A stretch of 64,000 nt of DNA from Stieleria mannarensis (lineage in GTDB: Bacteria > Planctomycetota > Planctomycetia > Pirellulales > Pirellulaceae): NCBI RefSeq assembly GCF_014154935.1, contig NZ_JACEHH010000014.1:62001-126000 (forward strand), in the 5' to 3' direction. The position numbers were made by a program, and so were the translations under genes. This document shows, piece by piece, positions 8,856-17,791 of this stretch (position 1 is its first letter; each line of letters opens with the position of its first letter). The notes under the pieces are model-generated. The model was not told the DNA's origin and ran no database searches. It saw only the letters and a program-made list of their open reading frames with translations.

Positions 8856-9251
8856 TCAATCATCCAGTGTCACCAAATAGGCGATCAAGTCGCGAAACTC
8901 GTCGACCGACATCAATTGCTCCAATCCATCGGGCATCAGTGATGTTGGCAGTGCCTGATACGCTTCCACCTCGTCGCCCTTGAAATAGCGGTCGTCGATC
9001 GCCATTCCGATCGGAGTCACGATCTGGGGATCTTCAGCGAACAGAGTCAACTGCAGGCGGTCGTCGGTCAGGATCGGCTCGGCCGCAACCGTTTTCATGC
9101 AGGCGCTGACCACTGCAATGACAAAAAAAACAGAGGCGAATCTGGTGAATCGAAATGGCAAGTGATTGAATCGATCGGGATTGATGGACGGCATTTCGTT
9201 GGTGAACCGGATGCGTGTTACGTCGGTCAGGCTGGCAGGATGACGAAGCAT
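8856..9251 (-). pseudogene. Internally deleted remnant of a PVC-type dehydrogenase/heme-binding protein
   Basis: Residues 1-55 contain a signal peptide. Residues 56-88 (TDDRLQLTLFAEDPQIVTPIG) match the N-terminus of large planctomycete 'membrane-bound dehydrogenase' proteins. Residues 89-131 (PTSLMPDGLEQLMSVDEFRD) match the extreme C-terminus of their heme-binding domain. The roughly thousand residues normally between these parts, including the beta-propeller, HEAT repeats and CxxCH heme site, are missing. The junction lies near 8987 and the frame is kept, so a small secreted peptide may still be made. It starts 18 bp after the kinase gene ends, on the same strand. That this is a deletion product rather than a functional mini-protein is inference. 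Confidence 0.65.
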
Positions 9252-9269
9252 TGTACCGGTTTGCCCGGC

Positions 9270-12200
9270 CTATCTGACCATAAAATAGGTCCCTGAAAAA
9301 CGATCGCTGAAGCATTGGTTGCCGCGAACAAACGGGACAACGACCATCGTTACGGCGACCAGACAAAGACCAGCGACAACAGCGGACAGCAGAAACGATT
9401 GACTCCAATAGCCCCCGTACGTTTTGCTGATCACCAGCGGTGTGCCGAAGACGACGATCACCAGCACGGGAATCCCGCCGATCAACATGCGGATGAAAAC
9501 GCGCAGCCCTGACGCCCGCTTCCCACGACGGTTGACCAGCACCAGACCGAACAGCCGCATCAACAATCCGCCCCGAAACAGCAAACCGGTCAATAGACTC
9601 GGCAGCCAGATGAATTCCAGCCACGTGTAGGCCGGCCCAAGTGGCGTCCAAAACGAAAATTGGATTTCGACCCGATTCCCCGGGTTCTCGATCCAGTTTT
9701 GCCGCAAGCCGTCATACCGCGCGGTTGCGACACGCAGTTCCTCTGCCGTGGGCTGCTGGGCATCGATCGCCTGGCGAAGCGCAATTCGATCTGCGATTGA
9801 AAGCCGCACCGTGGCGTAGATCGAATTCATCACGTCCTTGTCGTCGAACACCTGTTCGAAGTTTCCCGCGACGTAACGCTGCACCGCCACCAAACGATCG
9901 ACTCGCTCGGCGGTCAATCGTTCCTCCTCACGTCGCAGGACCTGGACGACTTCGTGAAGTTGGTCGACTTCCGGATACCGCTGTTTCTGAATCTCGTACA
10001 GGAACGCTGCGAACAGCCCGAACAACACGGTCAGCAGGGGAATGCTGAGTGAGACGGCCACCATGGCAAGAACGCGAGCCCGCAATTTGATCGCTCGATC
10101 GATGTCCACGCCGTGAAGGATCTGCATCGCTTCGGCAGGACTTTGGGCTACTGAGACTTGGGTCATCGCATCACGTTGTTCGAGCGACCACGATTGACTG
10201 TGATTCGTCGGCGCGAGTTCTTCCCGCAACGCAAACGACGCGGCGCGACGGACCATTGAAAGCGATGGATTTTCCGATGGTGGATTGGCCGTTGCTTCAT
10301 CCCCGTCTGCTGCGCCGACGTCCGCGTTGTCATCGACGAAATCAAACGGCAACCATTTAAGATCATCCCGGTCGGTGGCCCACCAGCGTTCCAGTCGGAA
10401 GCGTATCGAATCTTTTTCACCACCGGAAATGTTTTCGCCCGAATCGACTGACAAATCGATCAGACGTCGCATGAGCCGGATCGCGTGTGCACCGCTGATG
10501 GACGTCAGCCGTCTGATCAAGGGACGTCCGGGCGGAGCTTCATAGCAATCCCAGCACTCCGTCTCGCTTCGTCGCCCACCGAGCCAACGAAGTGTCTCAC
10601 GGCTCGTCGAATCCCGCCTCTCTAGTGGGACCCTTGGCGTGCCGACCGGTTGCAGATGCAACCAAACTCGACGCAATAGTTTGGCATCGTAGCCGAGCAC
10701 CAGCTGTTCGCCGTCCCTCTCGAACCGCGTTCGCAGTCGAATGTAGGGGCCAACCTTTTCCGAATCCGATTCAGAATCGAACGCGTCGTTGTCTAGCTCG
10801 GCGAGTCGCCGATGCGGTTCGGCGGTGATTTCCAGGACACGCGTCGAAGTGATCCGGTCATGAATCGCGGCATAACCGTTATTCGCTCGCGCCGTCACGA
10901 ACAAGCCGAATTTCAATGCGAAATAGCACCAGCCCACGATCATCGCCAAAATGACCGAAGGACCGAATGAGAAGTCCGTGGGGTCTCGCCCCAGGTTCAC
11001 CAAATTAAATACCGTCGACGGCAATACGGGGACACCGAGGTACAGAAATGCTCGACCGATGGTTTGTGACAATGTGGGGCGGTTGTCCCCACTGGTGACA
11101 CGAAGACCGAATATTCTTTTGCCGATTGTGTACCCGTACTTCCATTCGGCAAACGCGTAATATGCGATCGTCGCGGCCACCACGGCCCATTGCAACAAGA
11201 TCGTTCCCAGACTGCGTGTCGCCCCAAAGTCCGACGCCATGTCGGCTCGATACTGACTGAAAAAACTGACGGGCATCAGCACGACGAAACAGATTGCAGT
11301 GTCGACGATTCCGGCCAACGTCCGATCGCCCAATGAAGCTGCGACGGGAGAGCGGGAACTGAAGGGACGGAGTGCTTGACGAAGCGATTCGTAGCTGTCG
11401 AATCGCTGGCCGGCGGGTTTCTGCAAGCACCGCAGGATCACAGCATCCAATTCATCGGGGATGTCGCTGCGAAACGTCGCCGCGGCGGGAGCGGGTTTGT
11501 CGAGCACCGTCGCCAACAAGTGGATCATGTTGTCGGCGTCGAAGGGGACCTTACCGGTCAGCAAATAATACAACGTGATGCCGACAGAATAGATGTCGCT
11601 GCGTCGATCGAGCGGTTCACCACGAAGCTGTTCCGGTGACGCAAAGGCGGGTGTTCCCAAGAACGTCCCTTCGATCGTCACCTCCGACATCGTCTTGAGA
11701 TGGTCCCCGGCGGTCGAAATGGACAAACCGAAATCGCCGATCTTGACCGCGCCGTCGGACGTGATGAAGCAGTTGGAGGGCTTGACGTCACGGTGCAGGA
11801 CGCCGCGCTCGTCGGCGGCTTCCAGCCCATCGATGATTTGGATCACCGCGTCGACGGCGTCGCGGATCGACATCGGACCGGCCTGCTTGACACGCTGGGC
11901 AAGGGTCCCGCCGTCGACCAATTCCATCGAGATCGTCGGCACGCCATCGATTTCTTCCGTGCCATAGACGTACACGCTGTTGGGATGATTGATCGCGGCG
12001 GCCAAGCGGCCTTCACGCATAAACCTTGCCCTGGCTTCGCCCTGATCGAGCGACTGGGCCAAAACCTTCAGCGCGACCCGCCGAGAGGTCGTCATTTGTT
12101 CTGCTTCGTACACAACGCCCATCCCGCCATGGCCGAGTCGGCGCACGATCCGGTAATCCCCGAATTGTGTGCCCGGCGGCAGATCCGCGAGCGCCGTGCT

Positions 12201-12392
12201 CGCGCCGATCGATCGCATCGAGTCGAAACTTCTGTCACTCGAAACCGAACGTGTTTCAGACAGAAACGGATCGTCGTGTTCCGAGTCGGACCGCTGCAGA
12301 ACGCCGCGCAACAAGCAAACCGGGCACATCGGTTGGCCCGTCGTCGGGGCAAGCGGAGTGTTGCAGTGGGGGCATCGGTCGGGCAAATTCAT
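9270..12392 (-). CDS. Membrane Ser/Thr protein kinase with zinc-ribbon N-terminus and RDD segments
   Basis: The ATG at 12392 is preferred because it begins just before a zinc ribbon (CPHC then CPVC). The kinase domain follows: glycine loop LGHGGMGVVYEA, VALK lysine, HRDVKPSN catalytic loop, DFG, and GTPAFASPEQ in the activation region, then the DIYSVGITLYYLLTG block. An RDD-type membrane domain begins with GDRTLAGIVDTAI. A soluble region of about 300 residues is followed by a hydrophobic helix, a short coiled coil and a second RDD-like membrane segment ending the 1040-residue chain. All catalytic residues are present, so activity is expected. It lies 96 bp downstream of an ECF sigma gene, a pairing common in planctomycetes, and may phosphorylate the sigma factor or its partner. 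Confidence 0.92.
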   Translation of the reverse strand: MNLPDRCPHCNTPLAPTTGQPMCPVCLLRGVLQRSDSEHDDPFLSETRSVSSDRSFDSMRSIGASTALADLPPGTQFGDYRIVRRLGHGGMGVVYEAEQMTTSRRVALKVLAQSLDQGEARARFMREGRLAAAINHPNSVYVYGTEEIDGVPTISMELVDGGTLAQRVKQAGPMSIRDAVDAVIQIIDGLEAADERGVLHRDVKPSNCFITSDGAVKIGDFGLSISTAGDHLKTMSEVTIEGTFLGTPAFASPEQLRGEPLDRRSDIYSVGITLYYLLTGKVPFDADNMIHLLATVLDKPAPAAATFRSDIPDELDAVILRCLQKPAGQRFDSYESLRQALRPFSSRSPVAASLGDRTLAGIVDTAICFVVLMPVSFFSQYRADMASDFGATRSLGTILLQWAVVAATIAYYAFAEWKYGYTIGKRIFGLRVTSGDNRPTLSQTIGRAFLYLGVPVLPSTVFNLVNLGRDPTDFSFGPSVILAMIVGWCYFALKFGLFVTARANNGYAAIHDRITSTRVLEITAEPHRRLAELDNDAFDSESDSEKVGPYIRLRTRFERDGEQLVLGYDAKLLRRVWLHLQPVGTPRVPLERRDSTSRETLRWLGGRRSETECWDCYEAPPGRPLIRRLTSISGAHAIRLMRRLIDLSVDSGENISGGEKDSIRFRLERWWATDRDDLKWLPFDFVDDNADVGAADGDEATANPPSENPSLSMVRRAASFALREELAPTNHSQSWSLEQRDAMTQVSVAQSPAEAMQILHGVDIDRAIKLRARVLAMVAVSLSIPLLTVLFGLFAAFLYEIQKQRYPEVDQLHEVVQVLRREEERLTAERVDRLVAVQRYVAGNFEQVFDDKDVMNSIYATVRLSIADRIALRQAIDAQQPTAEELRVATARYDGLRQNWIENPGNRVEIQFSFWTPLGPAYTWLEFIWLPSLLTGLLFRGGLLMRLFGLVLVNRRGKRASGLRVFIRMLIGGIPVLVIVVFGTPLVISKTYGGYWSQSFLLSAVVAGLCLVAVTMVVVPFVRGNQCFSDRFSGTYFMVR

Positions 12393-12488
12393 TGTTCTTT
12401 CCGGTACGAATCGTGGTGACAAGGATGGGGTAACGGAAAGAGTCCCGGGGGTTACAAGAAAAACGGAAAAAACATCTCTCGAACGCGT

Positions 12489-13217
12489 TCAGCCTCCCAG
12501 TGCCTGGAACAATTGCCGGATCTCGTCCTCGACTTGTTCAGGCGATTCAACCGTTGACGCGATCTCGAGTTCCAATTGCTTGCGATACCGCCTACGCAAT
12601 CGGTGCACGGCGACTTTGACGTGAGACGGAGACATCCCCAACGAATCGGCGACTTGGGCGTACGGCTTGCGATCGCCTGCGATTGATAAGTAGGGGGACA
12701 GGGCGTCAAACAACGCCGCGTTTCCCTCTTGCTGGTATCGCTGCCGGACGGATTCCAAGACCTCGTTGAGAACGGTGATCGCCCATTGGCGGTTGAACTC
12801 GTCCTGAGGCAAGCTGTCGGTGGCGATCACATTCATCGGTTTCCCATGGGCGTCCGTTCGATCCAAGCTGACGATGCTTTTTCCGCCCCCACGGCGCAGT
12901 GCGCTCGCCTTCGCTTTTTCGTTGGCCATAAAGTTTTCCAGCGAGGTCAACAAAAACGTGCGAAATCGCCCGCGGCTACGATCGGCTATCGCAAAGACGT
13001 TTTTTTCCACGACGCGTGCAAAAAACGCCTGCACCAAGTCCTCCGCATCGGATTCGTCATAGCCTCGACGTCGAATGAAGGCGAACAATGGGAACCAGTA
13101 TTGTTGACAGAGATGCTCCATCGCATCCCGCGCTGATCTGGAATCGTCCTTTCCGGTGGAAATGACCACGCTCCACCGCGTCGTTTCAAAACTCGGATTC
13201 CTGGCAGAGTCACTCAT
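12489..13217 (-). CDS. ECF-family RNA polymerase sigma factor (planctomycete, kinase-associated type)
   Basis: The 242 residues carry region 2 (QYWFPLFAFIRRRGYDESDAEDLVQAFFARVV), a linker with RGRFRTFLLTSLENF, and region 4 with a helix-turn-helix (QVADSLGMSPSHVKVAVHRLRRRYR). The N-terminal FETTRWSVV is typical of sigma factors linked to Ser/Thr kinases in planctomycetes. No anti-sigma gene is adjacent; the neighbouring kinase probably replaces it. The ATG at 13217 overlaps the fetB-like stop codon by four bases, which predicts translational coupling to the ABC transporter genes. Confidence 0.93.
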   Translation of the reverse strand: MSDSARNPSFETTRWSVVISTGKDDSRSARDAMEHLCQQYWFPLFAFIRRRGYDESDAEDLVQAFFARVVEKNVFAIADRSRGRFRTFLLTSLENFMANEKAKASALRRGGGKSIVSLDRTDAHGKPMNVIATDSLPQDEFNRQWAITVLNEVLESVRQRYQQEGNAALFDALSPYLSIAGDRKPYAQVADSLGMSPSHVKVAVHRLRRRYRKQLELEIASTVESPEQVEDEIRQLFQALGG

Positions 13218-14020
13218 TTGGCATCAGCGTTTCGAATGATCTCGAACTTGAACCGATGGTTCGCGTCGAATAGCCGCCGGACCGACAACAACACGACCGA
13301 CACGGTGCCCAGGGCCGTCGCGCCGGCGATCAGAAACATGATCACGATCTGGTAGCGGACCGCCTGGACCGGGTCCATGCCCGAGATCACTTGGCCGGTC
13401 ATCATCCCCGGCAAACTGACCACGCCGACGACCATCATCGAGTTGACGATCGGGATCATCCCCGTCCGCACCGCTTCACGGATCGGTTCCCCCGCCGCTT
13501 CCCAACGCGTCGCCCCCAGTGCGATTAATGTCTCCACTTGCCCACGCGATCGAACCAATGTTTCGGTCAGCGTGCTCAGCCCGACCGAGATCCCGTTGAG
13601 CGTGTTGCCCAGCACCATGCCCAACAGCGGGATCGCGTATTGCGGTTCGTACCACTTGGGCAAGTCCCGAAACACGAACAACAGCACGTATCCGGTCAGC
13701 ATCCATGCGCAGGCCCAAACCGACGTGATGGCGATCAGGCGGATCCCGGGGAACTTGCGTTTGCTGCGATCGGCGGCGGACAATCCGGCGACCAGTGTCA
13801 TCACCGCCGCGATCGCGATCACCACGTACCAGCGATCGACGCGAAAGACCCAGGACAAGACCGCACCGACCAAAGCCAGTTGGACCACGGTGCGGACACT
13901 CGCGATCGCCAGGGTCTTTTCCAATCGCAGCCGCAGCACGACCGAGACGACTCCGTTGATGACGATCAACAACGCGGCCAGAGCGACTTGCCAGTTCGTC
14001 AGTTCGATGTAGGGCGCCAT
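13214..14020 (-). CDS. fetB: ABC transporter permease, FetB/UPF0014 family
   Basis: The protein (about 268 residues) has seven predicted membrane helices and the family blocks LRLRLEKTLAIASVRTVVQL near the N-terminus and GTGMIPIVNSMMVVGVVSLPGMMTGQ-like sequence in the middle (read here as EAVRTGMIPIVNSMMVVG, then SLPGMMTGQVISG). In E. coli, FetAB is linked to iron export and peroxide resistance; the substrate here is inferred. The ATG at 14020 is likely, with a GTG at 14032 possible. It follows the ATPase gene by about 13 bp (1 bp if the GTG is used) and overlaps the sigma gene by four bases. Confidence 0.88.
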   Translation of the reverse strand: MAPYIELTNWQVALAALLIVINGVVSVVLRLRLEKTLAIASVRTVVQLALVGAVLSWVFRVDRWYVVIAIAAVMTLVAGLSAADRSKRKFPGIRLIAITSVWACAWMLTGYVLLFVFRDLPKWYEPQYAIPLLGMVLGNTLNGISVGLSTLTETLVRSRGQVETLIALGATRWEAAGEPIREAVRTGMIPIVNSMMVVGVVSLPGMMTGQVISGMDPVQAVRYQIVIMFLIAGATALGTVSVVLLSVRRLFDANHRFKFEIIRNADAK

Positions 14021-14033
14021 TTGCCGTGTCACT

Positions 14034-14720
14034 TCACGAAGTGTGTTGTTGCAAACGTTGGATTTGGCCGGCGTCCATCGTGATCAGCGAATCACAAACG
14101 CGATCGGCTTGACTGGGATCGTGCGACACCCAAATGAATGCCCGAGCATCTGGTTTTTCCTCGTACCAACGCATCACGATCGATTCGACGTGGCGGGCCG
14201 ATTGCCGATCGAGCGCCGACGTGGGTTCGTCCAGCAACAGGACCGACGGCGACAGTTGGATCGCGCGCAACAGGGCGACGATCTGCGATTCTCCTCCGGA
14301 GAGTTGTTCGTGGGGCTGGTCCAAGAACCTCGCCTCGCGCGAGACCGTTGCCAGTTGTTCGATGATCCAGCCGCGATCGAAGGAGTGACCGCGATGGACC
14401 TTCAATTGAAACGGTTGCTGCAAGATCGATTCTACCGACCCTTCGAATCCGGCCGCCCGCTGATGGACGTAGACGACTTGGCTGCGGTAACCCGTCGCTT
14501 GGTCGCTGGAGACCACCGCGTTCCGCCAAAACAACTGCCCCGAATCGATCGGTTCCAGCATTGCCAAACTTCGCAACAGCAACGATTTTCCGCTGCCGGT
14601 CGGTCCGACCAACCCGAGTCGCATCCCGGCGTCCAACTCCAACGCCACATGGTCCAACAGCGTTCGCCCGGCGATTCGGCGGGTCAGGTCGACGGCTCGC
14701 AGCAGTACGTCTTGGCTCAC
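14034..14720 (-). CDS. fetA: ABC transporter ATP-binding protein, FetA type
   Basis: The protein contains Walker A GPTGSGKS, the Q-loop region VVYVHQRAA, the signature LSGGESQIVALLRA, Walker B VLLLDEPTSALD and the switch His in WVSHDPSQ. At about 228 residues from the GTG at 14720 it is a compact single-domain ATPase like YbbL/FetA. The open frame extends to 14804 but the extra 28 residues do not resemble an ABC N-terminus. It heads a minus-strand run fetA-fetB-sigma-kinase, so its promoter may control all four genes. Confidence 0.87.
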   Translation of the reverse strand: MSQDVLLRAVDLTRRIAGRTLLDHVALELDAGMRLGLVGPTGSGKSLLLRSLAMLEPIDSGQLFWRNAVVSSDQATGYRSQVVYVHQRAAGFEGSVESILQQPFQLKVHRGHSFDRGWIIEQLATVSREARFLDQPHEQLSGGESQIVALLRAIQLSPSVLLLDEPTSALDRQSARHVESIVMRWYEEKPDARAFIWVSHDPSQADRVCDSLITMDAGQIQRLQQHTS

Positions 14721-15165
14721 GTAACGGGACTCTCGTTTGGCAACACGACACGCTTTCGGGTGAATCGTCGGATCGAACAATGCAAGCGTAACGGAAATCG
14801 CCAACGGATTGTTGATTCAACGGAAGTTGCGTTTGTGCTCGTGTGAGTTGAACCGACCGGATTCAAAAACGATGCGTTGCGAATGTCGCCGTGTTCTCCG
14901 AACTCGGCGTGCGCGAAAATGTGAAGCTATGCCCCGCGCCGACCTCGGAGAGGACGGCGACTGTTCAGCCAAATCGAAAACGAAGCTGCGGCAGACCGTT
15001 AGGGAGTCGGCGATTGGAACATCGTCGCGCGGCGTTTTGGTGAAGAAGGAAGAACAGTCGACCGACCGGGGGAAAAACACTTGCAATGCGGTTGACATCA
15101 TGCGACGATCCGCTCTGGGGTAGGTCACCCCCTCCTGTCTCTCCTCTCCAATTCCAGGTGTTTGA
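14721..15165. other. Gene-free spacer with a palindromic repeat
   Basis: This 445-bp region separates the divergent fetA run and the secretin-like gene. It contains the inverted repeat at 14883-14962 (arms ATGTCGCCGTGTTCTCCG and CGGAGAGGACGGCGACT), which is the second module of the composite at 7993-8069. The remainder presumably holds two promoters; I see no convincing reading frame. Confidence 0.6.
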
Positions 15166-15939
15166 ATGCGTGTTTTTCCGGCGACGTTGGCGGCGTTGTT
15201 GTTTGTCCTGTCCGGTCCGATCGCGTGGTCGCAGACCGCCGATCCATTCGCTCCGTCTTCGGGGACGTCGGCTGATCCGTTTGCACCCCAGCCGGTGCGG
15301 CGACCGGCCAAGCCACCGAAAGTGACACCGACCCAAAACGCTCAAAATGCTGTGGTTCAGCAAGCCAAGAAGGTGCTCGCCGAAGGCCGCAAGCCGCGGA
15401 CGCCCAAGCTGGTCATGCACAATGCGGCCGAGCAGCGAATCAACGCAGCGCTGGACGACCAGACCACGATCCAGTTCATCGAAACGCCGCTTGCCGAAGC
15501 CATGCAAACGCTCTCCGCTCAACATGATATCCCGATCGTCATCGACCGCCGGGCGTTGGAAGAAATCGGTCTTGATGCCGACGTCGGAACCACGATCGGA
15601 TTGACGAACGTCTCGCTGCGGTCGGCGTTGCGATTGATGCTGCGTGATCTGGATTTGACGTACATGATCAAGGACGAAGTGATGCAGATCACGACCGTCG
15701 AAGCGGCAGAAGACAACTTGATTGTCGAAATGTATGTGCTGCCGGCCAACCTGGCCGCGAAGTCAAACGATGTGATCAAAGTCCTGACCGCGACCGTCGT
15801 TCCGGACACTTGGGAAACCCTCGGCGGTAATTCCACTGCGATGGCGATCGATCATGTCCTGATCCTGTCGACAACCAGTGACGTGCACGAGCGCTCCGAG
15901 CGGTTCTTGGCGATGTTGATTGACAAGTACGGCAAGTAA
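15166..15939 (+). CDS. Secreted protein with a secretin N-domain-like fold
   Basis: The 257-residue protein has a signal peptide (cleavage after about residue 22, IAWSQ). A Pro/Ala-rich linker (DPFAPSSGTSADPFAPQP) follows. From about residue 90 there is an STN/secretin-like module: TPLAEAMQTLSAQHDIPIVID, then GLTNVSLRSALRLMLRDLDLTY and a second alpha/beta unit ending VLILSTTSDVHERSERFLAML. Such domains occur in GspD/PilQ N-termini, but no secretin barrel is present, so this is probably a periplasmic accessory or stand-alone protein. The next gene starts 3 bp later, suggesting co-transcription. Confidence 0.72.
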   Translation: MRVFPATLAALLFVLSGPIAWSQTADPFAPSSGTSADPFAPQPVRRPAKPPKVTPTQNAQNAVVQQAKKVLAEGRKPRTPKLVMHNAAEQRINAALDDQTTIQFIETPLAEAMQTLSAQHDIPIVIDRRALEEIGLDADVGTTIGLTNVSLRSALRLMLRDLDLTYMIKDEVMQITTVEAAEDNLIVEMYVLPANLAAKSNDVIKVLTATVVPDTWETLGGNSTAMAIDHVLILSTTSDVHERSERFLAMLIDKYGK

Positions 15940-15942
15940 CCG

Positions 15943-16431
15943 TTGGCTGATCCCGCATCGCAGCGATCGGTTGGTCGTCGTAGCGTCCTGTTCGTTGCAC
16001 TGTTGATCCTGTCGTGGGTCGTGATGACGTTCACCCACGAACTGGGGCATGTGATCGGCGGCTGGGTCGTGGGCGCGAAGCTTGTCGACGTGGACTTGGC
16101 ACCGTGGCGGATGCCCTACAGCGTGCACGCCCCGGATCCACATCCGCGAGTCACCTTGTGGTGCGGTCCGGTCCTGGGCGTGCTGATCCCGTTGGCCCTG
16201 GCGGCCTTGATCCGCCGTCGGCCCGCGTGGCTGGTGGCGGATTTCTGTCTGCTGGCCAACGGCAGCTACCTGGCGCTCGCTTGGCTGTCCGGCGGTCCCT
16301 TTCTGGACACCCCGCGTCTGTTGGACGCAGGCGCCCATCCGCTGTCGATCGCCATTTTTTGTTTACTGACCATCGCCGTCGGCTACGTCCGTTTCCGCAA
16401 CGATTGCATCGAGTGGTTTAAAACGTCATGA
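15943..16431 (+). CDS. M50-like membrane metalloprotease homologue
   Basis: The 162-residue protein has four or five hydrophobic segments. The first carries THELGHVIGG, an HExxH zinc motif (His32, Glu33, His36) in membrane context, as in site-2 proteases. The usual NxxPxxxxDG ligand motif is not clear; GGPFLDTPRLLDAG could provide the third ligand. It lacks a PDZ domain and is shorter than RseP-type enzymes. The start is a TTG at 15943, 3 bp after the previous stop, so it is probably in an operon with the secretin-like gene. Activity is unproven. Confidence 0.65.
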   Translation: MADPASQRSVGRRSVLFVALLILSWVVMTFTHELGHVIGGWVVGAKLVDVDLAPWRMPYSVHAPDPHPRVTLWCGPVLGVLIPLALAALIRRRPAWLVADFCLLANGSYLALAWLSGGPFLDTPRLLDAGAHPLSIAIFCLLTIAVGYVRFRNDCIEWFKTS

Positions 16432-16505
16432 ATCCTCTGGTATCGCGTGTTCGGGACTGGAACACCAAGAAGCTGTACCAGGGCCCGCACCATACGGCTG
16501 ATTGA
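16428..16505 (+). CDS. Possible 25-residue peptide, coupled to the upstream gene
   Basis: An ATG overlaps the stop codon of the M50-like gene (ATGA) and opens a frame of 25 residues (MNPLVSRVRDWNTKKLYQG, then PHHTAD). The four-base overlap is typical of coupled genes and the composition is plausible, but the frame is short and could be chance or the head of a truncated gene. The sequence after it is repeat DNA. Confidence 0.3.
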   Translation: MNPLVSRVRDWNTKKLYQGPHHTAD

Positions 16506-16569
16506 ATTACCAAGCCCTGGGAAACCGGCGGACATTGCGCCGGTCTCTAGGAGCTCACCGCAAACCTCT

Positions 16570-16602
16570 CAACTCCCAACTCCCAACTCCCAACTCCCAA
16601 CT
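16570..16602. repeat. CAACTCC heptamer microsatellite
   Basis: Four exact copies plus a partial one of the 7-bp unit CAACTCC lie just beyond the 3' end of the trypsin-like gene. A second heptamer tract (ACCTGAA) is at 63008-63035. Confidence 0.8.
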
Positions 16603-16609
16603 TGACCCC

Positions 16610-17791
16610 TCACTCCGCCAACCAGGCTTGCAGGGTCGCTTGGGCGGTTTGTTGGTTTTGTTTCGGTTTGAGGTCTTGTTGCATCGCGGCGGCCAGACGG
16701 GCGACGTAGTCGATGGTGCTCTCGAAGGTTTCGTCGCTGGCGGTGGCGTCGAGTTTGGCGACGTAGAAGACAACGTAGCCGGAGGCGGTTTTTTCGACCG
16801 CCCACGCGCCCAGTTTTGTCGCTGCGTTTTGACGCATCAGACGCATCAACAGCGTTTCATCGGGAGCCTGATCGGTCGTCTGGACCGTCGACCAGATGCG
16901 GCGAATGTCGGCTCGGCCGTGGTACTCGGTGTTCTTGGCCACGAACACGGCTTGAGTGGTTGATCCGACGGTGCGGTCGATCTGGTAGTGGCCGCTGGAA
17001 TGTCGGCTGTACTCGATCCCGGCCTCGTCCAGCAGGACCTTGGCCGGCAGCGGGGCACTCTTCCAGGGGCTGAGCAGCATTTGGCGGATCTCGGTGATGT
17101 CGACGCAGAAGCTGACCAAGGGGCTTTGCGGAGAAAACGACTGAGCCAATCCGACCAGCTTGCCGGCTTCATCGACGATCGGGCCGCCGCTGTCGCCCGG
17201 CTTGATCGGACTTTGCGTTTCCAACGCCATGAAGTCGTGTTCGCCGTGGGTGGATTTGAATTTCTTTTGGTACACCGATCGGACGGTGCCGGCGGTGTAC
17301 ACCCACAGGATCGCGCTGTCACCGGGGTTGCCCACCAGAGCGACTTTGGCACCCGGAGTGGTGCTGTCGTCGGCCATCGCGATCGCCTCGATCCCGGCCG
17401 GCACGCGGGGCAACTGGATCAGAGCCAGATCGCGTTTGCGGTCGACCGCGACGACGTCGCCTTGGATGCCCAGTTTCAGGATGTTGTCGAGGTAGAATTT
17501 TCGGCGAACGGCCAGCTTGCCGCCCGATTGGGTCGGAAAAAACACCACGGCTTTGCGGCTTTCGCCGATCACGTGGGCGTTGGTCAACAGCAGCTTTTTG
17601 TCGGCGTCGACGTAGACACCGGTCCCGGCGGAGGTTTCGTTTTCGGCGTTGCTGGTGATCACCCACGCGGTGCTTTTGAGTGTTTGCTGGTAGCCGGATG
17701 AATCGGCCCAGAGGGTGGTGGCGGGCAGGGCGATCATGCCCAGCAAGATCAACAGCGGAGAAAACAGCGTGTTTCGGGTCAAACGGGACAT
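16610..17791 (-). CDS. Secreted trypsin-like serine protease (HtrA-like catalytic domain)
   Basis: From the ATG at 17791 the 393-residue protein has a signal peptide (SPLLILLGMIALPATTLWA) and a chymotrypsin-fold domain with the full triad: His in LLLTNAHVIG, Asp in KRDLALIQL, Ser in KPGDSGGPIV. The oxyanion-hole region and LGLAQSF-like strand (VGLAQSFSPQ) are present. No PDZ domain follows; instead there is a C-terminal region of about 150 residues of unknown type containing HSSGHYQIDR. It should act in the periplasm on misfolded or envelope proteins. The frame is open to 17839 but the extra 16 residues spoil the signal peptide. Confidence 0.85.
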   Translation of the reverse strand: MSRLTRNTLFSPLLILLGMIALPATTLWADSSGYQQTLKSTAWVITSNAENETSAGTGVYVDADKKLLLTNAHVIGESRKAVVFFPTQSGGKLAVRRKFYLDNILKLGIQGDVVAVDRKRDLALIQLPRVPAGIEAIAMADDSTTPGAKVALVGNPGDSAILWVYTAGTVRSVYQKKFKSTHGEHDFMALETQSPIKPGDSGGPIVDEAGKLVGLAQSFSPQSPLVSFCVDITEIRQMLLSPWKSAPLPAKVLLDEAGIEYSRHSSGHYQIDRTVGSTTQAVFVAKNTEYHGRADIRRIWSTVQTTDQAPDETLLMRLMRQNAATKLGAWAVEKTASGYVVFYVAKLDATASDETFESTIDYVARLAAAMQQDLKPKQNQQTAQATLQAWLAE

